Assembly: GCF_019320115.1 (NCBI RefSeq)
Contig: NC_089591.1
Location: 54,746,078-54,810,077 of the forward strand
Length of the DNA: 64,000 nucleotides
Reading direction: 5' to 3'
Source: Miscanthus floridulus
Taxonomy: Eukaryota > Streptophyta > Magnoliopsida > Poales > Poaceae
The notes below the pieces were generated by a model, which made no database searches, was not told the origin of the DNA, and was given only the letters and a program-made list of their open reading frames with translations. Position 1 is the first letter of the stretch, and every line of letters begins with the position of its first letter. Position numbers and translations under genes: made by a program. This document shows, piece by piece, positions 22,667 to 34,600 of the stretch.

Positions 22667-25600
22667 TTAATTTCTTGTGTCGTTCTCATGTGTTTCGACA
22701 GTACTGATTCGTAGCTTCCTAGCATATCTCCTGGCCCAGAAAGTGTAATTGATCAAGGCCAAGACCTCGAAGGCTCCCAGCAACAAAAAGAAGTGATCAA
22801 GGCGTGTTTTGTTGAAATTTGTTCCGTCCAGCCATCCTCCACCACCATCCCCACTCCTTGTCATTCTGTTTACAAGCTGAATGAAGGCGCTGCATGACCA
22901 GGCAGAAAATCCAGCTATACATGACTGTACTGCTGGTGCAATCAGCTTCATTGTCGAAGGCGCCTCGCTCTCGACGAACTCAATTAGTCCGCCAAAGGAT
23001 GCTATGTCCATGATGCTTAGCAGGAAGAACTGGGTTACCAGCCAAAAGACAGACATTGGCACACCAGGTCCTATCGATGTTAACCCGTGTTGCTCTGCAA
23101 CGTTCAATCTTCTTGCTTCTACTAATGTGGCGACGCATGCCGCAGCGATCCCACAAGCTGATCCAGCACCGATACGCTGCAGTGGGGTGACCCCATGCTC
23201 ATGTCCTGTGGTTGTTCTCAGCAGCAGTGTCAAGATTCTGCTGTAGCATGGTTGCATCAGCATGTGGAATGCTGTTGGGATTGCAATGAGAGAGGCAGAG
23301 GGTATCTGGATCATGCCTGCGCCTTTGTCCATTGCACGACCAACTTGTATGGATAATGTCATTAGTAGTGTGAATGGCAAGTAGATGACAAAGCAACTGA
23401 TGAAGATTGGAAGCATCTGAACGAGGACTCTAGTTTCATCAGCTTGATTGGTTCTGCAAAACGAAAGTGGGTTGTTAGTGTTACCTCCATCATGTATCCA
23501 GGCCTTTGTTCAACAATTGTTGGGGGGAGGCGAGATTACAATTGACTGACAACCGGCAAGATATTGCTACGTCCAGCTATAAAAATAGTTCCTTTTATCC
23601 GCATAAAAAATAGTTCTTTTTTTGTTAAAGAAGCATAAGTTTCATGAAAACCTGAACAATGGAACTTACCCAGATTTGAAAATATGATCTTGTGTGTTGC
23701 TTTCTTGTAGCTCAATAACATCTACATTGGCAGTTGACTTCTTATTTGATGAAATGATAAGAACCTGTAGCAGTACCAGTGACAGAACTTGAGAACCTCT
23801 GTAAGTCCAGCTTTTCATGTTTTATCTTAAAATTATAGATACAAACTAGGTGATCTTGATAACAAATTTAAGTTAATTTTATATCCATACCTAGAAAAGG
23901 GCGATTGAATTCCTTTATTTCTTATGAGTAATCATCTGCTAGTTAGAGTTTAGGAATAGGAATATGGGATGCAACGACGGAATGACCTTTCAGTATTAAT
24001 AAGCATTAACAAGTATTTACATGTTGAAATCTTTATATTAGTTATTACAACTAACACAAATATTTCACCCCTGGATAATGGCAGGAGCGAAGTCGCTGGG
24101 CTCTCTTCTGGAATATTAGCGCTATTTTTATCTAATTAAAAGGGTGTGAATGTAGAAAAAACTAACCCTTGTCTTCCTAGTCGGCTGACACCTTTGGAAG
24201 GAAAGAAACACAAGCACATTCAACAACATCAGCTGCACCACGGGTGAGGTTCTTGGAGCAATGGTCGAAGAGGCAAATCTCTGGGTTTTGGCAGGTTTCA
24301 GGCATCTACGAGCCTACTGCCTTCAGCGCTAGCTAATCAGTCGCAAAACGTGTTTCATGTAAATTAAACTAGTTCGTAAGTACAGGCCCTCCTCAGGGTT
24401 CCACCTTTCCTAAGTAATTCTAGGATTACTCAGAAACGTTGTAACCTTTAACGTTCTATTTCTGCTTAATGAAACACGTGTCGCAATGACACGCTCACGA
24501 AAAAAAAGAAAAAACTAACACAAGTTGTGGAATATGTATATATTGAGACTGTTTTTTTCTATATATTAATGAAATGGTACACAACGCTCTTGCGTGTTTA
24601 ATAAAAAATAGCGTCCGGATATCCGGCCCCAGGCCAGCGTTCCGATGTAGCTCATGTGCCTCGTGCCTGCATCGCATCACACACGCTCCGTCCCGTTCCC
24701 AACCACCGCCAGCATCACGAGCTGTGGCCCGCGCCCATCCCTCGTCCACGATCCACGCCCACAACCACCTGCCCCGCCTATGGATGCGCGCCGTGAAGGC
24801 GTTTGCAGGCCTCAGGTGCCGGCACGCGATCCACGGTGGTGCCTCAGCAGCAGCGGTAAGCGGACAACCACCTGTAACACCCGATCTATTTTTAAAAATC
24901 CAGATAAAACACTTGCAAGATAAGTCCGAAACAGATGAAACACTTAAAACATGCGCGTGTAGCCATTACAACATGTGCAACTCCAAGATCTACTTTTGAA
25001 ACATCCAGATAAAGCATTTAAAACAGACGTCTGAAACACATGAAACAATTAGAACATAGGCTTGCAACAAACACATATTGCCATTGCAACATATGCAACA
25101 TCCCAGAACGACTTTGTAATATTCAGATGAAACCCTTGAAACATAAGTCTAAAACACATAAAATACGGCATCAACTGCAGCCATGCCTAACTGGTGGGGG
25201 ACTGCTGTAGCCAGCAAGCTCGGGACCAGGCGGAATGTCGAGAGCAAACAGCCGGCCCAGCGTGCGCATGCCTCCCCTTTCTGCCATGGTGTCTTTGGCC
25301 GGCCGCGGGAGAGGAAGTCCAGACCGGCGCCGACATCCTCCTAGTGGCGCCGGGGTGGTGGTGGTGTGGTGCCCACCATGGCCGCGACGCGCGAGGTGGA
25401 TGGGGGCACGCCGATGGATAGGGGTGAGCTGTGGGATGGTGGCACAACGCGGCCAGCGATGGGGTGCGGCGCGGTAGGGGGAAGGGAGCGGCATGCGTGG
25501 GGGGCGGGTGTGCGATGGGGGAAGGGCACACGGGGGGCGGAGTGCGGCAGGGATGCGCGGTGATGCCCAACAGCCAGATGCGAGTGCGAGCGGGGAAGAA

Positions 25601-28600
25601 ACATGCCTGTTGGACCTATCCGCCGCGCAGGCCCAGAAATACAACGTCCGATGGGGTCGAACGCCCGTGGCCAAGCATTAGCGATAAAAAAACTAACACA
25701 TACTAAATTGCAATTATAGAAGTACATTCTATATGATATGTTTAATGTATGAAGTTTTACCTGCAATGTTCTAGTTAGAGGACTTCCAATAGGCTTCTGC
25801 GTGCGATAGAAAGGATATCCACTGGCTGCCACAAGCAGCCCTACAAGAACAATAACAGCACACATCATAAATCCAATGTTGCAACCCAAGTTATTCTCAA
25901 TCCACACTAAGAAGGCCAATCCAATTATCGCTCCAAGAGAGTTTGCAAACTTAAGCCTGGTCAAGAACACACTCTGGAGCTGTGATTTCTTTGGGTCACT
26001 ATTGCTGAATTGATCTCCACCAAGGGATGGTATGCAAGCACGCATGCAGCCTTCCCCAATAGCAAACATTAACAAGCTCAAGTAGAGCAATGTCAAATTC
26101 CAACCTTGAGCTGCCTCACAGTTGTTTGGCTCTTTGTCTATGGCACAAATTTCAGGATGAAGTGAAGGAAAATGGGCTTGCAGTGCTAGGAACATATAAC
26201 CCTACATCGTCCAACAGAAGATTTATCTATAACCTGACATTTGTCCTTTTGATTTTGCAGCTTCAAAAGAAAAATACATTGAGCACTTGATATTTGTGTA
26301 TAATAAAGTTTTTTATGGAATAAACTACTTTATTATGTCTATCTTGTATAATAATTATGGTATAGCCTAAAAGAAAAACCTGAATAATCAGCATGGTGTG
26401 CTTTGTGTTGTAACACGGCCTCCGAGAGTGGCGGAGACCTACGCGGCCAGCAGTTCACAGAGATGTCTCCGACCAAATACCTAAGCAAAGGCCCAGCTAC
26501 CACGCCTCCAGACCCAGAAAGATGACAGTTTCTCTGACTGCTTGCAGGACGCTGCCGGTGACCCTGGCGTAGCCTCCGCCCGGTTAGCTTGTAGGCATCT
26601 CCGGGCGGAGGGGGCGGAGGCCGCCCCGCTGCAAGGCTAATCAAGTGCCAACGTTACCTACGTGTGTGTGCAGGTAACCAGAGGAAGGCGCTCGTGGACG
26701 GCGTGGGCGCGCCGGTTTGGCCTCCGCTCGTAGGGGCAGAGACCCAAGTAGGAGGACGGCAATACTAGGCGTCGGGGGTCTGCGGCCTCGGCGTCCTAGG
26801 GGCGGAGACCGATGGCGGAGGCCTAAAGGCCCTTCGCCGAATCCTGAGGCCTGATGGGGCGGAGACCGACGGTGGAGGCCCAAAGGCCCATCGCCGAATC
26901 CTGAGGCCCGATGGGCTGGCTGATCGCGCAGGCCCAGTACCTGAGGGCGGCATGACAAGATTACCCCCGAGAGGAAAGGCGAGTAGTGGAATATTCCAAG
27001 AATGTACTGTAGCAGTTGAAGGGTACTATTGTAAACTCTGTAAAAGTGGTAGTTGAGCCCTATAAATATGGAACACTTGTAACAGTACAGGGGTGGAAGA
27101 GGAATGAATGAAACCCTAGTTTTACGTGCCATTTCCCTACACACCCACTTATCGTGTCTGTTTCTCGAGCCTCCACCTGAGGGCAACGCTTGGTGGGCGG
27201 AGGCCTCTACCTCCTCCATACTGTCTGAGACCGCAAGTCTCAACATTGGCGCCCACCATGGTTTGGCCAAGGCAAACCAACGATGGTAGGGAAAAGAAAA
27301 ACCACTACTAGAGCAGCAACGACCACGGGTCAGAGAGGAAGGCCTAGGCGCACCACTCATAGCACCTACGCAACCTCGCCAGCGGAGGATGACACCAGAG
27401 CAGATGCCTAGGGTCAACCACCGAAACCCCAAGATCCAGAGATTTAAGATCCGGAGGCCCAAACAAATTCAGGCACAACACGCAAGCAAGAACTGCAACA
27501 GCTGCAAGCACAGTTGCAAAGAGCGCAACAAGAGAGGGACAGAATGGCAGTAGCATTCATAGCTAATCAGCAAGCTACTCAAGCGTCAGCACAAGCAACA
27601 GAAATAAGGCAGCAGTTGGCAGTCCTACATGCTGAGATGCTAAGTATGTAGCATGCAGTACCAGCATCAACCTCCACAATCCCAGCCTCCGCAGCAACAC
27701 CAACTGCAACCATACCACAAGGGCCTTCGCCAGTGATCAGCCCAACCATGATGCCATCTCAGGTGATGCAGAGGCCTATTGATCCCAAGTCCCCACTCTC
27801 TGAAGGCATACAACAGTCGCCATGGCCAATAGCGTACAAACCAATCACACTACCAAAGTTCAACGAAAAGATAGACCCCCATTAGTTTATTATGAGTTAC
27901 GAGGCAGCAATAGCCTCCGCCGGTGGAGATGATGCCGTCTTGGCAAAGTCATTTGTCATTGCAGCCGAAGGCGACGCGTTGGCTTGGTATTCTATGCTCA
28001 AACCAAGCACATTCTATTTTTGGGAAAACCTCCGGGACAAGATATTGGCAAATTTCAAGGGGCTAACAGCACAGTCACTGACTTCCACAGATCTATTCTA
28101 GTGCAAGCAAATGCAGGGAGAGACACTACACGACTACTTTCGAAAATTTGTGTAACTAAAGGCGAAGGCACCAGACGTCCCAGACGAGATTGCCATTGAA
28201 GCAGCGATCAAAGGCTTTCGAATCGGGCCATTCGCAGCACACCTAGCAAGAAAGAAACCAACTTCCATACAGCAGTTGTATGATGAGTTTGAGAAATACT
28301 GCAGATCAGACAATGACCTCCAGAAAAGGCTAGAGGAGCAGGGTCAAAACAGACAGCAAAACAGCAGCAAAAACTCCCAAAAAAGCTATACGAACCAGAA
28401 TGCATCAAATCAGAAACTAGGCCAGGGGCAAGTGCTCAGCATCGAGGGTCAATCTTACCCCGAACAAGGGCAACTGACAGCGCCAGTAGGGCTAGAGACC
28501 CAGACTAGGAACCAAGGTCAGCAAGGTTACCAAGGCAAAAACTGGAACAAAAACCACAAGCAGAAACAACGCAGGCCATATTGCGTTTTTCATGGAGAAA

Positions 28601-31600
28601 GCGTAGGGCACATCACCAAAGATTGTCCGAAGATAAAAGAGACACAGGAAAGGATGAAGAACAAACAGACTGCACAACCTCCGACACAGCAGAGCGCTAG
28701 AGAGGTCAGCACCACCTACACAACTGGCCACCAGCAGTACTGCCCAATGTACCTAGCGCTAAATGCAAACCAAATACATCCCTCCACACTAGCCTCTGCC
28801 TATTACCCAAACTTCCTACCAGCATGGCGGTCAGTGCCTTCGTAGCAGCCTCCGGCGGGTAACTACAGGTCGGAGGCAAGCCTGACCTACATAAACCCAA
28901 AACCTCCCCACATAACCTACCTCAAAACAAACCCACCCCCACAAAACCAAATCAGGTTTGAGCCTTCACCGCAACAGCACCACATGCAGCAACTGCCTCC
29001 ACCGCCACCTCACAACCAACCACCAGCACTAAAAAATGAGCCAATCCCAAAAAACCAAGTCAACCCCCATGGACCGCTACCAACAATAGGCATGATACTA
29101 CCAATCGCCAGAGGATCATCAATGGAGTTTCAAACAAAAAAGCAGAAAAAGGATCACCTCCGCCTGGTAAACAACATAGCAGTCCAAGGCTCAGCAAAAT
29201 ACACAGATTGGTCCAGAGTCCCAATCACCTTCACAGAAGAAGATCTCTAGCTAGAAAGCTACCCTCACGCAGACACAATGGTAATCAAGACCAACATAGC
29301 AGCATGGGAGATAAGCAGAGTACTGATTGACACTGGCAGTTCAACAGATATCATCTTCGCAAATACCTTCGACCAAATGAAGCTCAGTAGAAATCAACTA
29401 CAGCCCTCTAAATCCCCTTTGATAGGATTCGGAGGCAAGCAGATACAAGCATTAGGAAAAATCTCACTCCTAGTGTCGTTTGGAACCCAAGCAAATGCTA
29501 GAACCGAGTACATGACCTTCGATGTCCTCGATCTATATTACCCATACAATGCCATCTTGGGCAGAGAATTCATGACTAAATTCAACATAGCCCTGCATAT
29601 GGGCTACCTATGCATGAAAATACCAGCACTCCATGGTATTATCATAGTCCGAGGCAGCCAGAAAGAAGCAAGAAACATAGAAAAAGCAATCTACAGAGCC
29701 CAAAGAAACATCAATGCAGTCGAGTCGGCAGACAAAGAACTAGAGCCTCCGGATATGCCCAGAGGAAAAATAGATATGGCAGGTCAAGAAGAGACAAAGG
29801 TGACCCCTCTAGAAAAGGAGTTACCAGACAGAAAAGTATCAATCAGCTCAGAGTTGAGCAAAGCAGAGGAGGAAGAGCTCATGGAAACTCTAGTAAAAAA
29901 CAAAGACATCTTCACCCGGTTAGCCTCCGACCTATAGGGAGTCAGCAGGGACATCATACAGCATGAACTAGATATCAATGAAAACATGAGGCCAAGAAAG
30001 AAGAAACAGAGAAAAATGTCGGAGGATAGAATCCTGACAGCAAAGGTGGAGGTGCAAAGGTTGCTATATGCAAAAGTCATCAGGGAAGTCAAGTATTCAG
30101 AATGGCTTGCAAACGTAGTACTGGTACCAAAGAAAAATGGCAAAATGAGAATGTGCATAGATTTCACAGATCTGAATAAAGCTTGCAAAAAAGACCCTTT
30201 CCCATTGCCAAGAATAGATGCCTCCGTCGACAAGGCAGCCAGATGCCAGAGGTTCTCTCTCCTCGACTGTTTCTCTGGGTATCACCAAATCTAGATGAAA
30301 AAAGAAGACAAAGACAAGACAAGTTTCACCACTCTATTCGGGACATATTGCTACACCAGAATGCCGGAGGGCCTCAAAAATGCCGGAGCAACCTTTGCCA
30401 GAATGATAAAGGAAGTTTTAGGCTCACAACTAGATAGAAACATCATAGCCTACGTCGATGACATAGTGGTCATGAGCAAGAACAAGGATGATCATGCATC
30501 CGACTTACAGGAGACCTTCGCCAACCTCAGGACAGTTGGCCTCTGCCTAAACCCAGAAAAATGTATATTTAGAGTCACAAAAGGGAAGATGCTTGGATAC
30601 ATCATAAGCAGTGAAGGCATCAAAGCGAACCCAGACAAAACTAGAGCAATAATGACAATGGCAGAACCCAAAAACAAGAAAGAAGTGCAAAAGCTGACGG
30701 GAAGAATAGCAACGCTCAATAGATTCATCTCAAAATCAGCAGAACGCAGCCTCCCCTTCTTCCAAGCCCTGAGGGGCATAGACAACTTTGAGTGGGGGTC
30801 CAAGCAGTCAGAGGCATTTTAGAACTTGAAAGAGTATCTAGCAAACTCACTAGTGGTCTCCGTCCTAGAATCAGACAGCCACCTATTGCTATATGTGGCG
30901 GCCTCCGACCATGCAGTCAGCGCAGTCTTAGTTCACAAGCTGGAAAAAGAATCAGGCAAAACTCAAAAGCCAGTTTATTTTATCTCAGAAGCACTGTCCA
31001 GAGCCAAGCTAAACTACACTGAGGTAGAAAAAGTTGCCTACGCAGTGCTGATGGCATCAAGAAAACTAAAGTATTATTTCCAAGCCCAAGAAATCTCAGT
31101 TCCAACATCGCTGCCACTGCAAGACTTGCTCAGAAACAAAGAAGCCTCCGGTAGAATAGGCAAATGGGCTACAGAGCTATCATAGTTTGGTATCTCGTAT
31201 GTCCCCAAAACAGCAATCAAATCACAAGCACTAGCCGATTTTGTTGCAGATTGGACACCTCCAACAGAGTCCAAGGTACAACCAACCACTCAAGGCTGGA
31301 TAGCATTCACAGATGGAGCCTAGGGCCAAGCCGGAGTAGGAGCCTCCGCCGTCCTAACGGCACCCTCTAGCGTTAGACTGAAATACGTAGCAAGGCTAGA
31401 GTTCAAATCAACAAACAACATAGCAGAATATGACGCCTTGATCCTAGCGCTTAGTAAAGCAAAGGCCCTAGGGGCAAAAACATTGATAGTCAAAACAAAT
31501 TCTCAAGTGGTTACTGGCCAAGTAGAGAAAGAATACACAACAAGAGAGCCAGAACTCATCAAATACCTATCCGTTGTTAGAAATTTGGAGCGGAGATTCG

Positions 31601-34600
31601 AGGGCTTCACCCTAAGCACATCCCAAGATCAGAAAATGCAGAGGCAGATGAACTAGCAAAAGTTGCGGCAAACAACCTGCCACTGCCACCAAACATTTTT
31701 TACTAGATCTTGAAGTCTCCGGCAACTGCGGAGACATCTAAGGCACCTAAGCCCATACTACATCTGTAAAATAAAGATTGGAGAAAGACGATAACAGAAT
31801 TCTTAGAAGGCAAAACCACTGAAGAAGATGAAGCAAAAATAGCAAGAATACAGGCCAGGGCAAGAAATTACACAATCATAGATGGTGTACTATACAAGAA
31901 AGGAGTAGTCCAGCCTCTCCTCAAATGCATATCGCAGAGCGAAGGCATAGAGTTGCTTCAAGAAATACACTCAGGAATTTACGGGTCGCACATTAGCTCT
32001 AGAGCATTATCAGCAAAGGCAATAAAGCAAGGCTTTTATTGGCCAAGACACATACAAGACGCAGAGTAGACAGTTAGAACATGCAAAGCATGCCAAACAT
32101 TCTCTCCCGGGCAGTCAAAACCATCGTCGGAGACCCAGCTTATACCTCCGACATGGCCACTACAAAGATGGGGTATGGACCTGGTCGGCCCATTACCACC
32201 ATCCCAAGGAGGAAACAGATTCACAGTAGTGGCAGTAGAATATTTTAGAAGATGGATAGAAGCAAAGCCGCTGGCGAAGATAACCTCAGAAACTATTAGA
32301 AAATTCTTCTGGCAAAACATCATTTGCACATTCGGTGTACCGAGGATTCTGACAGTAGATAATGGAAAACAATTCAATTCAGAGAACTTCAAAGAATTAT
32401 GCAAAAGCATTGGGACAAATCTAGCCTTCGCCTCAGTATACCATCCAGAGTCCAATGGTGCTGTGGAAAGAGCAAACAGAATAGTGTTTTCAGCAATATC
32501 AAAAACATTGCTGGGCCTACACAAAGGAAAATAGGTAGATGGATTACCCAGAGTGATTTGGTCACACAATACATCTATATCAAGAATAATAGGATTCACA
32601 CCATTCAAACTGCTTTATGGAGAAGAGGCCATGATACCAAAAGAAATCAAGCACGAAAGCCTCCGCACAACGAGATAGCTAATGTTGTAAGATGAAGAAT
32701 ATGCAAAAGAAACAATAGAAGTCATAAGACTAGAAGCAGTCAAAAACATTGCAAAATATCAGTCCCAAACCAAGAAGTGGAGAGACTCTCAGGTGGTAAG
32801 GAAAGACATAAAACACAGAGACCTCATACTCAGAAGAAAACCCAACACACAACTTGTTGGCAAACTGCAACCGAAATGGGAAGGCCCATACATAGCAACG
32901 GCAGCAGGCCGCCCGGGCTCTTTGCACTTGACCGATAGCGAAGGTGTCACGACAACCCACACCTGGAATATTGATAGCCTCTGCAGATACTACATCTAGG
33001 CAATGTACCAAAGGGCAACCTCCACAAATAATAAGCGGAGGCCCCTCCGTTCATTTACCTTTCAGCTCTTTTTTCTTCAACCCAAAAAATGTAAAAGAGC
33101 CTGTACTCTTTTCCTCATAGGGGAACTCCAAGCGGAGGTGAGGTTTTTAACAAGGTAGGCTCAATGTAAAAATCCTCTAGAAGTATAAAGAGGTAATTCC
33201 CCAAAAGAACGCTTGAAAAGTTCAAAATCGAAAGCGGCCAGCTCTAGCGCCATAATATTCGGTGAACAAAAATAAGCACAGGTCCTTTTAAAGCGCCGGC
33301 CATAGGCATTGGCAATTTGAAACGACCTCTATGGCCAAATAGGCCTTTGACCTTGACAAAGACCTGTCCAGAGTCAGGCATCAAGGCAGAAACCACCTTG
33401 GCCAAACTGGCCTTCGACCTTGACAAAGACCTGTCCAAATTCAGGCATCAAGGCAGAAACCGCCTTGGCCAAACAGGCCTCCGACCTTGACAAAGACCTG
33501 AACAAATTCAGGCATCAAGGCAAAAACAACCTTGGCCAAACAAGCCTCTGACCTTGACGAAGACCTGAACAAATTCAGGCATCAAGGCAAAAACAACCTT
33601 GGCCAAACAGGCCTCCGACCTTAACAAAAAACCACCCCAAGCATTAGGGGCAACACCATTATGGCGCTAGAACCAGGAAGAAGGTCTCCGCCATCGAAAA
33701 TAGCAAAACGAGGAAAAGGTCCGACAAAACCCTGTCACTTAGGCACTAGGCCTATTTACTTCAAAAGATCTCAAAAGGCAAGAATAATTCAAGCAAGATA
33801 TAGGCCATTAAAGCCAAGATACGTTCCAACAAACAACGTACCAAAAATTTAACAACCAAAAGCCACCACCCCACTATAAAACGGGTTCCCCCCATGCCCT
33901 TAAAACCTCAGTCAGCAGAAGGCGCAAGGGGGGAAGAAGACAGAGCACAAGCACAAGCCACAGCAACGGCCATGGAAGCAGGGGTCTCCTTAGATATCTA
34001 AGTCGGCCATAGATATTGTATGAAAACTCATAAAATCGGAGGCACCAGTAGACGGTCGGAGACAGTGGGAAAAGAGATAGGAACTACGGCACGGTGATGA
34101 ACAGCGTAGGCCTATGGAAGAAGGGGGACATCGCACGAAATCTCATAACATCCCCCTGACACCAGAGACCTAACCTGCCATCTCCACAAATGAAACATGT
34201 CCCACGGGTGTGCAGCGTCGGAGGCCCATACCACCAGACGGCTAAAACACCTAGCTAAAGAAATACCAAAAGTCTTCGCCATCTGCACAAGCCACGTCAA
34301 ACCAACTATCGGATTACACACCAATTCAGCAAGCCTCGCCAGGCGGACTTCAAGTACGCCTCCACTGGCCAAAAAACTACCAACACTTCTACCGCGGCCA
34401 TCAAGCAAGCACAGAGAAGGAGAGAACATGGGGCGGAGGTCCTGGCCACCACCTCTTTATCGCACACGTTCGCCCAAGCAAAGGCCCACGGTGTGCAAGC
34501 TCGGGACTAGACGAGATATGTAAACTAGCACAACAAACATAAGCCCCGCACAAACAATCAAGAAAGTGAACCTGTTTTGTATTCCATAAAACATCAAGTA

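Noticed and set aside
22881..23246. + strand frame of 121 codons
   Set aside because: Opposite strand of the last NPF exon; no family resemblance.
25171..25674. 167-codon Pro/His/Arg-rich minus frame
   Set aside because: Composition artefact of GC-rich insertion; overlaps other long frames in both strands and has no domain.
26641..27462. 273-codon minus frame across the Tat 5' LTR
   Set aside because: GC-rich LTR repeats give a long open frame by chance; no domain, no start context.
29784..30233. 149-codon minus frame within the Tat element
   Set aside because: Antisense of the reverse transcriptase region; no homology recognised.
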